64,000 nucleotides of DNA, from NCBI GenBank assembly GCA_964517605.1, contig CAZFCE010000015.1:1-64000 (forward strand), in the 5' to 3' direction. The notes under the pieces were generated by a model that saw only the letters and a program-made list of their open reading frames with translations, was not told where the DNA came from and made no database searches. Position 1 is the first letter of the stretch; each line of letters opens with the position of its first letter. A program made the translations under genes and the position numbers. This DNA comes from J095 sp964517605. GTDB taxonomy: Bacteria; Chloroflexota; Anaerolineae; 4572-78; J111. Of this stretch, positions 1 to 9,786 are shown piece by piece.

Positions 1-3
1 ATT

Positions 4-76
4 GCCCCCGTAGCTCAGAGGATAGAGCAGAGGTTTCCTAAACCTTGTGTCGCAGGTTCGACTCCTGTCGGGGGTA
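4..76 (+). tRNA. tRNA-Arg (anticodon CCT)
   Basis: The sequence folds as a full cloverleaf. The 7-bp acceptor stem pairs 4-10 with 69-75, with one G-U pair at the end. The D-arm is GCTC/GAGC. The anticodon stem is 30-34/42-46 around a 7-nt loop with CCT at 37-39, and a TTCGACT T-loop follows. The discriminator base is A76 and no CCA is encoded. Anticodon CCT reads the arginine codon AGG. Nothing upstream is visible because the gene lies at the window edge. Confidence 0.95.
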
Positions 77-200
77 CTTTATCATTGGGTAGGCCACAAA
101 ATCAACGTTGATTTTTGGCCGGCCGCCGTAGCGAATTCCGGTGTTTTCCGGCATTCGCTTTTTTATCCCGCCAAAAACAAAGCATTTGGGGAGGAATGCC

Positions 201-827
201 ATGAAAGTGATTATGTGTTACGGCGATTCAAACACCTGGGGGTATAACCCTGCCACGCATGGCCGGTTTGGCCCCACCGAACGCTGGGCCGGCGTGTTGC
301 GCCAAACGCTGGGCCAAAGCTACACCGTCATTGAAGAGGGCCTTAACGGGCGAACCACGGTGTGGGATGACCCCATCGAAGGGTACAAAAACGGCAAGGA
401 ATATTTGATTCCGTGCCTTGAAACCCACAAACCCCTTGATCTGGTTATTATTATGCTGGGCACCAACGATTTAAAAGCCCGGTTTGGCGTGCCGGCGCAG
501 GATGTGGCCAAAGGCGCGGGGGTATTGGTTGAAATTGTGCAGCGCAGCGACACCGGCCCCGCCGACCACGCGCCGCAGGTGTTGTTGCTGGCACCTCCGC
601 CGGTGGTTCAATTGAGCGATTACGCCGATATGTTTGGTGGGGCCGAGGCCAAATCGCGCCAGTTTTCGCGGCACTTTGCGCAAGTTGCCGCCGAATGCGG
701 CTGCCACTTTTTAGATACCGCGCCCATCATTGTCTCCAGCCTGCTGGACGGCATCCATTTTGAAGCGCCGGAGCACCGCAAACTGGGGCTGGCCGTGGCG
801 CAACGGGCGCAAGAGATTTTGGGGTAG
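201..827 (+). CDS. SGNH-family arylesterase/acyltransferase
   Basis: Predicted 208-aa serine hydrolase of the GDSL/SGNH superfamily. Block I is GDSNTWG with nucleophile Ser10. An oxyanion Gly lies in the EGLNGRTT stretch, the Asn lies in MLGTNDLK, and Asp183-Gly-Ile-His186 near the C-terminus completes the triad. The spacing and the phrase LVIIMLGTND closely resemble the Mycobacterium smegmatis arylesterase/acyltransferase (MsAcT) group, so hydrolysis or transfer on small acyl esters is likely; the substrate is unknown. There is no signal peptide, so the protein is cytoplasmic. ATG 201 was chosen over an upstream in-frame ATG at 141 because GGGGAGG lies just before it and homology begins there. 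It converges on the kinase gene with a 7-bp gap. Confidence 0.88.
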   Translation: MKVIMCYGDSNTWGYNPATHGRFGPTERWAGVLRQTLGQSYTVIEEGLNGRTTVWDDPIEGYKNGKEYLIPCLETHKPLDLVIIMLGTNDLKARFGVPAQDVAKGAGVLVEIVQRSDTGPADHAPQVLLLAPPPVVQLSDYADMFGGAEAKSRQFSRHFAQVAAECGCHFLDTAPIIVSSLLDGIHFEAPEHRKLGLAVAQRAQEILG

Positions 828-834
828 CCGGGGA

Positions 835-2808
835 TTAGCTCAATTTCAGGCCGGCGGAACTTTGGTACACTTCGTCCATAGCTTTGAGCAGGTCGTCCAG
901 CCGGTTGGCCTGTTCATGCACATCGGTTGAAAGCCGTTTGGCCCGCTCCCGGTCTATCTCTTTGGCGCCCAGCAGTTGCAACTGCGAGTAAATCCCGCCG
1001 ATGGCGGCCAGTGTTTCGTCAAAATCCAGTTCGGTGCGGCGGATGAGCGTGACCAGTTCTTGCAATTGGCGCTGGTGAGTTTGCTGGCTTTGTAGCGTTT
1101 CGGTGATTTCCTGGCGCACCTGCGAATTGGTTTCGTAGGCCAGTTGCGCTTCGAGGCGTTGAATAGCTGCCGGCACTTCGGTCAGGTCGCGTTGAACAAG
1201 CTGGTTGGCCTCAAAATTGCGCACCCGGATGGCCAGTTGCCGCAGGTGGGTTTCCCACTGCATCAGGTTGGCGCTGATGGGGGCCAGTTGGTCGGCCAGC
1301 GGGCTGTGCTGTTTTTCCTTGATTAACTTTTCAATGTGTTTGCGGTAATCCACGGCGCGTTGCAGTTTTTGCTCCATAATATCGTTGCGGGAGGGAGCGG
1401 TTTTGGCCGCCGGCTGTTCCGCCCGGCGAATTTGTTGCGCCGCCAGGTACCCACGCCGCCAATGAAAACCGTACACCAGCAACCCCACCAGCGTTAGCAT
1501 TGCGCCGGGGGCAAAACACAGCGCCATAGTGTAGCTGATGTTTTCAAGGATGGTGTTGTCGCTTGGTGATACCAGCGCAAAAATGCCCCAGCCCAAAAGG
1601 TTAATCCCCACAAACCATAACCCAATCCCCGCCGCCAGCCACGCCGAGGCCGGATGGTCGCGGCGGCGCAGTCCAATCATCAGGGCGCTGGTTAGCCCGG
1701 CAAAAGCCAGCCCCATGCAGGCCGGAGCCAGCGCAATGTTAGATTCGCCCTGGTCGTTGTTGGTGAATGATATAAAAAAGCCGCTCACGCCGCACAGGGC
1801 CATTACGCCCAGCAGCGTCATCACCACTATTTCGATGGGGTTGAGGCCGCCGCCGCTTTTGGCCGGTTTGACCGGTGGCGGTGACATCACCGGCTCGGAT
1901 TTGGCCGGCGGGCGCACATTGGCGGGAGTGCTGACCGGGATTACCCCGGAGCGGCCTGGAAAGGTATTGCGGCTGGCGCTTGGCTCAAACGCCTGTTTGA
2001 GTTGCGCCGCCAGTTCACCGGCGCTGTTGTAGCGTTCCGGCGGGGTGGCGGCCAGCGCCTTGAGCAGCACTTTTTCTACCACCGCCGGAATGTTGGGGTT
2101 AAAGCTGCGCGGCGGCGGCAGCGGGTCTTTAATACGTTTGACCACCGTGCCCAGCGGCGTTTCGGATTTGTGCGGCACCTGGCCGGTGAGCATTTCATAT
2201 AAAATAATGCCCAGCGAAAAAATATCGGTGCGATGGTCTACTTTTTCACCACGCGCCTGCTCCGGCGACATGTAGGCCGGCGTGCCAATGCCCACGCCCG
2301 TGCCCGTTAAATCCGAGGTGGATTCCGTCAATTTGGCCAGACCAAAATCGCTGAGCAGCGCCCAATCGCCATCCATTAAAATATTGCTGGGTTTGATATC
2401 GCGGTGAATAACCCCGGCCTGGTGGGCGTGATCCAGCGCGCCGGCAATCTGGCCGGTTAGCTGCACAATGCGCTCGGCCTCCAGCGGTTCTTTCATAACA
2501 TCGGCCAGCGTGCGGGCGTTGGCAATGTAGCGCATGGCAATGTAACTGTAGCCGCGCTCCTGGCCGGTATCGTACACCGGCAAAATGTTAGGGTGATGCA
2601 GGCCGCCAATCGCCTGGGCTTCGCGCACAAATCGCTCAGAAAAGCCCTCTTTGTCGGCCACGTAGGGCGGCAGCACTTTTAAGGCCACATCGCGGTTAAG
2701 GCTGGGTTGGCGCGCCAAAAACACCGTAGCCATGCCGCCCTGGCCAATCAACTTGGTAATGGTGTATTGCCCCAACGTTTGCCCAACCATACTATTCATA
2801 CTGGACAT
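835..2808 (-). CDS. Membrane-anchored serine/threonine protein kinase
   Basis: About 657 aa. The N-terminal Hanks-type kinase domain (residues about 15-275) has the glycine loop GQGGMATVF, Lys44 in VALKVL, the catalytic loop HRDIKPSN (Asp137), DFG at 154-156 and a SPEQ-type activation segment end. A Pro-rich linker leads to about four hydrophobic segments (roughly 325-460), and a Gln/Glu/Arg-rich coiled coil fills about 480-650. No PASTA repeats are present, so the sensor part is probably the membrane or coiled-coil region. ATG 2808 is preferred over TTG 2814 because a GGGGG ribosome-binding tract precedes it; ATG 2796 is also possible. The gene is divergent from the mutA operon. A potential phospho-reader, the FHA protein, lies at 33008-35398; a functional link is only inferred. 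Confidence 0.9.
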   Translation of the reverse strand: MSSMNSMVGQTLGQYTITKLIGQGGMATVFLARQPSLNRDVALKVLPPYVADKEGFSERFVREAQAIGGLHHPNILPVYDTGQERGYSYIAMRYIANARTLADVMKEPLEAERIVQLTGQIAGALDHAHQAGVIHRDIKPSNILMDGDWALLSDFGLAKLTESTSDLTGTGVGIGTPAYMSPEQARGEKVDHRTDIFSLGIILYEMLTGQVPHKSETPLGTVVKRIKDPLPPPRSFNPNIPAVVEKVLLKALAATPPERYNSAGELAAQLKQAFEPSASRNTFPGRSGVIPVSTPANVRPPAKSEPVMSPPPVKPAKSGGGLNPIEIVVMTLLGVMALCGVSGFFISFTNNDQGESNIALAPACMGLAFAGLTSALMIGLRRRDHPASAWLAAGIGLWFVGINLLGWGIFALVSPSDNTILENISYTMALCFAPGAMLTLVGLLVYGFHWRRGYLAAQQIRRAEQPAAKTAPSRNDIMEQKLQRAVDYRKHIEKLIKEKQHSPLADQLAPISANLMQWETHLRQLAIRVRNFEANQLVQRDLTEVPAAIQRLEAQLAYETNSQVRQEITETLQSQQTHQRQLQELVTLIRRTELDFDETLAAIGGIYSQLQLLGAKEIDRERAKRLSTDVHEQANRLDDLLKAMDEVYQSSAGLKLS

Positions 2809-2879
2809 GCGCAACCCCCGCTTGGTATACTCTCATTTTACAACAAATAGTGAATTTTACGACATGCACCAACGGCATT

Positions 2880-2908
2880 TTGTGATGAATGCACAAAGGG
2901 CTTATAAT
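2880..2908 (+). promoter_or_regulatory. Sigma70-type promoter of the mutA operon
   Basis: TTGTGA (2880-2885), a 17-nt spacer and a perfect TATAAT (2903-2908). The element lies 35 bp before the mutA start, in the divergent region shared with the kinase gene. Confidence 0.65.
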
Positions 2909-2942
2909 TGGACGGTTTTAATTTTTAGTTTTAGGGAGAATT

Positions 2943-5078
2943 ATGCTCATGACAGCAGCCCAACAACCTTTAAATAATCAATTGTTAACAGAATTCTCCC
3001 CGCCCAGTTATGAGGAGTGGCGGGAAGAAGCTGAACGCGCACTGAAAGGGAAACCCCTGGATAAGCTGGTAACCCGCACCTACGATGGTATTGACGTTCA
3101 GCCGATTTACCGGCAAGCTGATGTGGATGGCCTGCCCCACCAGGATTCTTTGCCGGGATTTGCACCGTTTCTGCGTGGCACCGAAGCCCAGCCCCAACCG
3201 TGGGGCATTTGCCAGGAACTCCCCTACAGCACCGCCGCCGAGTTTAACGGGGCCGTGCGCTACGATTTGGAACGCGGCCAAACCGCCGTTCACCTGCGGG
3301 TAGACCGCGCCACCCAACTGGGGCAGGACCCCGACGAAGCCGCCGTGGGCGATGTTGGGGCCGGTGGGGTATCTGTGGCCACGGTAGATGATTTGGCCAC
3401 CGCCCTTGACGGCATTGATTTGGAACAGACGGCGCTCTTCTTTGGGGCCAGTTCTGCCGCCGTACCCACCGCCGCGCTGTTGTTTGCGCTGGCCAAACGG
3501 CAGGGGCGCAACCCTGGCAAGTTGCAGGGCAGCCTGGAAATGGACCCACTGGGCACACTGGCCGCTACCGGCCAACTGCCGCGCTCGGTGGCCGGAGCTT
3601 ATAATGTAATGGCCAGCCTGCTACGCTGGGCTGTGGCCAACGCGCCCAAACTCGATATTGTCACCGTACACGGCCAGCCGTATGCCGATGCCGGGGCCAG
3701 CGCCGTGCAAGAACTGGCTTTTGTGGTCGCCACCGCCGTGGAATACCTGCGCCAGCTCCAAACCCGTGGCCTGGCCGTTGACGACGTGGCCCCCCGCATC
3801 CGGTTCTCGTTTGCGGTTGGCGCTAACTACTTTTTAGAAGTAGCCAAACTGCGGGCCGCCCGGGTAGTGTGGGCCAAAGTGGTGCAGGCGTTTGGCGGCA
3901 GCACCGAATCTCAAAAGATGACGCTCCACGCCCGTACCGCCTCGTGGAACAAAACCGTGTACGATCCCTACGTAAATATGCTGCGCGTTACCACCGAAGC
4001 CTTTGCCGGGGCCGTGGGCGGAGCCGACAGCATGCACACCGGCTCGTTTGACGAAGCCATTGGCCTGCCCGATGAAATTTCGCGGCGAATTGCCCGCAAC
4101 ACCCAAATCATCCTGCAAAACGAAGCCCATCTCACCAAAGTGGTTGATCCCGCCGGTGGCTCCTGGTACGTTGAAAAACTCACCGACGAAGTAGCCCGGG
4201 CGGCGTGGGCGCTGTTCCAAACCGTAGAAAACCAGGGCGGCATGGCGGCGGCGCTGCAAGCCGGTTTTCCGCAAACGCAGGTGGCGCAAACCGCCGCCGC
4301 GCAGGCCAAAAACCTGGCCACCCGCAAAGATATTCTGGTGGGCACCAACAAATATCCCAATTTGATTGAAACGCTGCCGGCGGCCATCAAACCGGATTAC
4401 GCCGCGCTGCACCACAGCCGGGCGGCCTACATTACCGCCTACCGCACCGAACTGGATAACGAACAAAGCACCCACGTACTGGCGCTGCTTTCCAAGGTGC
4501 TCGAAGCCGAAGAAGCCGCCGTGCTGGATGCCGCCATCGAAGCGGCGTTGGCCGGGGCAACGTTGGGCGAACTGTCGCGCACGCTGCGCACCGGCGACGA
4601 GGCCAAAACCACCGTCACGCCGCTCGCGCCGCATCGCGCCGCCGAACCGTTTGAAACCTTGCGCGCCTTTGCCGAAGCCTACGCCGCCAAAAACGGCAAT
4701 CGGCCCCGCGTATTTTTGGCCAACATTGGCCCCATTCCCAAACACAAACCCCGCGCCGATTTCTCCACCGATTTCTTTCAGGTGGGCGGCTTTGAGATGG
4801 TCAACAACGATGGTTTTGCTACCCCCGAAGCCGCCGCGCAAGCCGCACTCGCTTCGGGCGCGCCGGTGGTGGTAATTTGCGGCACCGACGACATGTACCC
4901 CACCATGGTTTCGCCGCTGACCCAGGCCATAAAAACCGCCAACCCCAAAGTAACGGTGATTTTGGCCGGCTACCCGGCTGACCAGATTGAGGCGCACAAA
5001 GCCGCCGGTGTGGATGAGTTTATCCACATCAAAGCCAATGTGGTAGAAATCCTGTCAAAGTTGCAGGGTGGCTTGTAA
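2943..5078 (+). CDS. mutA: Methylmalonyl-CoA mutase, small (beta) subunit
   Basis: 711-aa mutase-fold protein: an N-terminal TIM-barrel-like domain followed by a C-terminal cobalamin-domain-like fold. The catalytic RQYAGFSTA motif of the large subunit is replaced here by CQELPYSTA. In the C-terminal domain, the DxHxxG cobalamin-ligand motif is replaced by a stretch reading IPKHKPRADF. Both losses are characteristic of the non-catalytic small subunit of the heterodimeric enzyme. It therefore probably pairs with the downstream mutB product to interconvert (R)-methylmalonyl-CoA and succinyl-CoA in the cytoplasm. AGGGAG lies a few bases before ATG 2943; ATG 2949 is an alternative. mutB starts 85 bp downstream. 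Confidence 0.93.
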   Translation: MLMTAAQQPLNNQLLTEFSPPSYEEWREEAERALKGKPLDKLVTRTYDGIDVQPIYRQADVDGLPHQDSLPGFAPFLRGTEAQPQPWGICQELPYSTAAEFNGAVRYDLERGQTAVHLRVDRATQLGQDPDEAAVGDVGAGGVSVATVDDLATALDGIDLEQTALFFGASSAAVPTAALLFALAKRQGRNPGKLQGSLEMDPLGTLAATGQLPRSVAGAYNVMASLLRWAVANAPKLDIVTVHGQPYADAGASAVQELAFVVATAVEYLRQLQTRGLAVDDVAPRIRFSFAVGANYFLEVAKLRAARVVWAKVVQAFGGSTESQKMTLHARTASWNKTVYDPYVNMLRVTTEAFAGAVGGADSMHTGSFDEAIGLPDEISRRIARNTQIILQNEAHLTKVVDPAGGSWYVEKLTDEVARAAWALFQTVENQGGMAAALQAGFPQTQVAQTAAAQAKNLATRKDILVGTNKYPNLIETLPAAIKPDYAALHHSRAAYITAYRTELDNEQSTHVLALLSKVLEAEEAAVLDAAIEAALAGATLGELSRTLRTGDEAKTTVTPLAPHRAAEPFETLRAFAEAYAAKNGNRPRVFLANIGPIPKHKPRADFSTDFFQVGGFEMVNNDGFATPEAAAQAALASGAPVVVICGTDDMYPTMVSPLTQAIKTANPKVTVILAGYPADQIEAHKAAGVDEFIHIKANVVEILSKLQGGL

Positions 5079-5163
5079 TTTTTACTGGGGATTATCTGTT
5101 GGGAACGAATGCCAAAAAATACAATCTGGCTTTTAATCCCAATCCCTTTGCAGAGGAAAACAA

Positions 5164-7353
5164 ATGAGTAAGACACCAGATTTTACAAAAATTAATTACG
5201 ATGATGTTACTTTTGCCGCGGCCAGTTACGAAGACTGGCAAAAGCGCGTCGAAAAAGAAACCGGCTTGCCGCTTGATGAGTTGGTGTGGAAAACCAACGA
5301 GCAGATTGATGTAAAACTGCTCTACACCGCCGCCGATAACGCCAACCTGGAACACCTCGGTTTTATGTCGGGGATTCCGCCGTTTTTGCGCGGGCCGTAT
5401 GCCACAATGTACGTGGCTCAACCGTGGACGGTGCGCCAGTACGCCGGCTTCTCCACCGCCGAAGAAAGCAACGCCTTTTACCGCCGCAACCTGGCTGCCG
5501 GCCAAAAAGGGTTGTCCGTGGCGTTTGACCTGGCCACCCACCGCGGCTACGATTCCGACCACCCCCGCGTGGTGGGCGATGTGGGCAAGGCCGGCGTGGC
5601 CATCGACTCCATTCTGGATATGAAAACCCTGTTCGACGGCATCCCGCTGGATAAAATGTCGGTTTCTATGACCATGAACGGGGCGGTGCTGCCCATTATG
5701 GCCTTTTACATTGTGGCCGCCGAAGAACAGGGCGTAAAACAAGAGCAGCTCACCGGCACCATCCAGAACGACATTCTCAAAGAGTACATGGTGCGCAACA
5801 CCTACATCTACCCGCCCGAACCTTCGATGCGCATCATCGCCGATATTTTTGCCTACACCAGCCAGAACATGCCCAAGTTCAACAGCATCAGCATTTCTGG
5901 CTACCACATGCAAGAAGCCGGCGCTACCGCCGACCTGGAACTGGCCTACACCCTGGCCGACGGCCTGGAATACGTAAAAACCGGCCTCAAAGCCGGCATG
6001 GACGTGGACACCTTTGCGCCGCGCCTCTCCTTTTTCTGGGCCATTGGCATGAACTACTTTATGGAAGTAGCCAAAATGCGGGCCGGGCGGCTGATTTGGG
6101 CCAAGCTCATCAACCAGTTTAACCCCAAAAATCCCAAATCTATGTCGCTGCGCACCCACAGCCAAACCTCCGGCTGGAGCTTGCAAGAGCAAGACCCGTT
6201 CAACAATGTGGCCCGCACCTGCATCGAAGCGATGGCCGCCGCGTTGGGCCACACCCAAAGCCTGCACACCAACGCCCTGGACGAAGCCATTGCCCTGCCC
6301 ACCGACTTTTCGGCCCGCATTGCCCGCAACACCCAGCTTTACTTGCAGGATGAAACCGGCATTTGCAAAGTGGTTGACCCGTGGGGCGGCTCCTACTACG
6401 TTGAAGCCCTCACCCACGCCCTGCTGCACCGCACCTGGGGCCACATCCTCGAAGTTGAGTCGCTGGGCGGCATGGCCAAAGCCATTGAAGCCGGCGTGCC
6501 CAAACTCCGCATCGAAGAAGCCGCCGCCCGCCGCCAGGCGCACATCGACTCCGGCAAAGAGATGATTGTGGGCGTAAACCGCTACCGGCTGGCCAAAGAA
6601 GAAGCCATTGATATTCTGGAAGTGGACAACACCGCCGTGCGCGAATCGCAACTGCGGCGGCTGGCCCAACTCCGCGCCGAACGCGACGAAGCCAAAGCCC
6701 AGGCCACGCTGGCGGCGCTTACCCAGGCCGCCCAAAGCGGCGAAGGCAACCTGCTGGCTCTGGCGGTAGATGCCGCCCGCGCCCGCGCCTCGCTGGGCGA
6801 AATCTCCGACGCGCTGGAAAAAGTGTTCGGACGGCATCAAGCGGTTATCCGCTCAATTTCGGGCGTGTACAGCAGCGAATACGGCGAAACCGACGCCATT
6901 ACCGCCGTGCGCCATCTGGCCGATGAATTTGAGCAGGTTGAAGGCCGCCGCCCGCGCATTATGATTGCCAAAATGGGGCAAGATGGCCATGACCGGGGCG
7001 CCAAAGTGATTGCCACGGCCTTTGCCGACTTGGGCTTTGATGTGGACATAGGCCCGCTGTTCCAAACCCCCGAAGAAACCGCGCGGCAAGCCGTAGAAAA
7101 CGACGTGCACGTCATCGGCATGAGTTCGCTGGCGGCGGGCCACAAAACCTTGCTGCCGCAACTCATCGGCGAGCTGGAAAAACTGGGCCGCAGCGATATT
7201 GTGGTTGTGGCCGGCGGGGTTATTCCGGCGCAAGATTACGAATTTTTGTACCAACACGGCGCTGCCGCCATTTTTGGGCCGGGCACGGTTATTCCGGTAG
7301 CGGCCAAAAAAGTGTTAGAAGAAGTCAACCGGCGGTTGGGCGTATCGGCCTAA
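5164..7353 (+). CDS. mutB: Methylmalonyl-CoA mutase, large (alpha) catalytic subunit
   Basis: 729 aa. The substrate-binding motif RQYAGFSTA is intact (Arg91-Gln92-Tyr93). The C-terminal adenosylcobalamin domain has the ligand motif Asp607-x-His609-x-x-Gly612, within the local sequence QDGHDRGAK. It catalyses the radical rearrangement of (R)-methylmalonyl-CoA to succinyl-CoA. Length and domain order match the full-length catalytic chain. AGAGGAAAA precedes ATG 5164. It is followed after 80 bp by meaB and then mce, the classical mutase maintenance and epimerase partners, so the neighbourhood supports the call strongly. Confidence 0.96.
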   Translation: MSKTPDFTKINYDDVTFAAASYEDWQKRVEKETGLPLDELVWKTNEQIDVKLLYTAADNANLEHLGFMSGIPPFLRGPYATMYVAQPWTVRQYAGFSTAEESNAFYRRNLAAGQKGLSVAFDLATHRGYDSDHPRVVGDVGKAGVAIDSILDMKTLFDGIPLDKMSVSMTMNGAVLPIMAFYIVAAEEQGVKQEQLTGTIQNDILKEYMVRNTYIYPPEPSMRIIADIFAYTSQNMPKFNSISISGYHMQEAGATADLELAYTLADGLEYVKTGLKAGMDVDTFAPRLSFFWAIGMNYFMEVAKMRAGRLIWAKLINQFNPKNPKSMSLRTHSQTSGWSLQEQDPFNNVARTCIEAMAAALGHTQSLHTNALDEAIALPTDFSARIARNTQLYLQDETGICKVVDPWGGSYYVEALTHALLHRTWGHILEVESLGGMAKAIEAGVPKLRIEEAAARRQAHIDSGKEMIVGVNRYRLAKEEAIDILEVDNTAVRESQLRRLAQLRAERDEAKAQATLAALTQAAQSGEGNLLALAVDAARARASLGEISDALEKVFGRHQAVIRSISGVYSSEYGETDAITAVRHLADEFEQVEGRRPRIMIAKMGQDGHDRGAKVIATAFADLGFDVDIGPLFQTPEETARQAVENDVHVIGMSSLAAGHKTLLPQLIGELEKLGRSDIVVVAGGVIPAQDYEFLYQHGAAAIFGPGTVIPVAAKKVLEEVNRRLGVSA

Positions 7354-7433
7354 GCCGGGCCGGGGGCGTGTTCCGTTGGCAAAATTGATGGAACACGCCC
7401 CCGCAGTTGCAACAGTTTGAAGCAAAGTAATCC

Positions 7434-8579
<1,146 letters not shown>

Positions 8580-8609
8580 TCCGTATTTTTTAGAAAGAGA
8601 GAAAATATT

Positions 8610-9008
8610 ATGACCGCAAAAATTAACCATATCGCCATTGTGGTGGCCGACATTGACAAAGCCGTAGAAGTATACCGCGATGCCATTGGGCTGCCGCTGC
8701 AAGCCATCCACGAAGAGCCGGATGAAGCCGTGCGCGTGGCCTATATGCCCACCCCCGCCGGTGAAGTTGAACTGATTCAGCCCATCACCGAAGATTCGGG
8801 CGTGGCCAAATACCTGGCCAAACGCGGCGAAGGTTTGCACCACGTGTGCCTGGAAGTGGAAAGCATTGAAGAAAGCCTGGCCCGGATGCAGGCCAAAGGC
8901 ATGGAAATTTTGGGCCAGCCGCGCACCAACAAACGCGGCGATAAATACGTGTTCATTCACCCCAAATCGGCGCACGGCGTGCTGATTGAGCTATACGAAA
9001 AGGCATAG
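8610..9008 (+). CDS. mce: Methylmalonyl-CoA epimerase
   Basis: 132-aa VOC (vicinal oxygen chelate) protein made of two beta-alpha-beta-beta-beta modules. The metal-ligand signatures are visible: His in INHIAIVV at the N-terminus, His in LHHVCLEV in the middle, and Glu in LIELYEK at the C-terminus. It would epimerise (S)- to (R)-methylmalonyl-CoA and so couple a carboxylase to the mutase. An A/G-rich ribosome-binding tract (AGAAAGAGAG) precedes ATG 8610. It is the last mutase-operon gene before a strong hairpin at 9048-9076. Confidence 0.94.
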   Translation: MTAKINHIAIVVADIDKAVEVYRDAIGLPLQAIHEEPDEAVRVAYMPTPAGEVELIQPITEDSGVAKYLAKRGEGLHHVCLEVESIEESLARMQAKGMEILGQPRTNKRGDKYVFIHPKSAHGVLIELYEKA

Positions 9009-9047
9009 TTCGGCGTTTAACGCGGATAATCACTCTAACCAAAAACC

Positions 9048-9076
9048 GGGGTTCAAAACCACAGGTTTTGAACCCC
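9048..9076 (+). terminator. Perfect 13-bp hairpin after mce
   Basis: GGGGTTCAAAACC pairs perfectly with GGTTTTGAACCCC around an ACA loop. No clear T-run follows, so this may be an RNA 3'-end stabiliser or an inefficient terminator. Confidence 0.5.
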
Positions 9077-9544
9077 TCTAAAAAGTGGCGGTTTAATTGG
9101 AGCATTGGTTATTTGCTGAAGTAGTAAATAAAACGTAATATAGGCCATGTTTTGTGTAAGTTGTTTGCACAAAATGGTGCGATTTATAAACTTAATTACG
9201 GTTTGTGTATAATTTTTTAAGTTACCTCAGACGAATTGGCCGTTTTTGGCAAAAGCCCGCCGAAGTGCCCCGCCGCTGTATATTTGACGACCGCTATGGA
9301 TGTATCATCTCGCAGCCCATTCCCGCCCAAAGTCTTGGTACAAGTTTTGATTTGCAGGTAATGGCCAATAATTGTGGTTATGCCGGCGGCGAAGGAACCT
9401 GGTGGCATATTCATCACTCCGCGCCGGCGCTGCATGGTAGAATGGCTCAAAGTTGCCCGCACAGTTACCGGCCCGGCCACGAGGCCGCCGCCAAACCGTG
9501 CAAATGCATGCAAATGGACATTTGGCAGGAGAAAATAAAAAATT
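9077..9544. other. 468-bp gap before the carboxylase cluster
   Basis: No convincing gene was found. The region is AT-rich near 9110-9230 and contains TATAAT at 9209-9214 without a good -35 box, a possible weak promoter for the downstream cluster. Reading frames in the GC-richer right half show no conserved motif. Confidence 0.4.
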
Positions 9545-9676
9545 ATGCTCACCGTTGACGAACACCAATTTGAACTGGGTTACGCGCCGATTGCCTGCGG
9601 TTTGCAACTGCTGGTGGTTAGCTGTGCGCTGGGTTCAATAGTTGGCGCTCTTTGGTACTTTTTCTTCCGAGGATAA
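9545..9676 (+). CDS. Small 43-aa single-pass membrane protein
   Basis: A short open frame encodes 43 aa: a short acidic N-terminus (MLTVDEHQFELG), one hydrophobic helix over about residues 14-41 that ends in aromatic residues, and a terminal Arg-Gly. AGGAG lies about 12 nt before the ATG. It sits 110 bp before the carboxyltransferase gene, where decarboxylase clusters often carry a small membrane (OadG/MmdD) subunit. The C-terminal half of such a subunit appears to be encoded separately at 11383-11577. A membrane-anchor role is an inference; the protein could also be unrelated. Confidence 0.5.
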   Translation: MLTVDEHQFELGYAPIACGLQLLVVSCALGSIVGALWYFFFRG

Positions 9677-9684
9677 ATGAAATA

Positions 9685-9713
9685 AAACCCGGCTGTAATG
9701 CGCAGCCGAGTTT
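9685..9713 (+). terminator. Weak hairpin with A/T-flanked stem
   Basis: AAACCCGGCTG pairs with CAGCCGAGTTT (one mismatch) around a 7-nt loop, between the 43-aa gene and the carboxyltransferase gene. It may be an attenuating terminator or a processing site. Confidence 0.35.
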
Positions 9714-9786
9714 GGCATTTTGCCGTAACTATTTGCTAATTAATTAGCGGTCCATTCCACACCGATAATTGCGAAAGGGGATACAC

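Noticed and set aside
3834..6840. Long antisense frames opposite mutA and mutB
   Set aside because: They mirror the strong third-position GC bias of the real genes and show no motifs. The same applies to frames opposite carB (44814-46019), carA (50251-51456), pnp and the phosphofructokinase gene.
9205..9558. 117-codon open frame before the 43-aa gene
   Set aside because: No ribosome-binding site or conserved feature; Cys/His/Pro-rich composition is typical of a random frame in GC-rich DNA.
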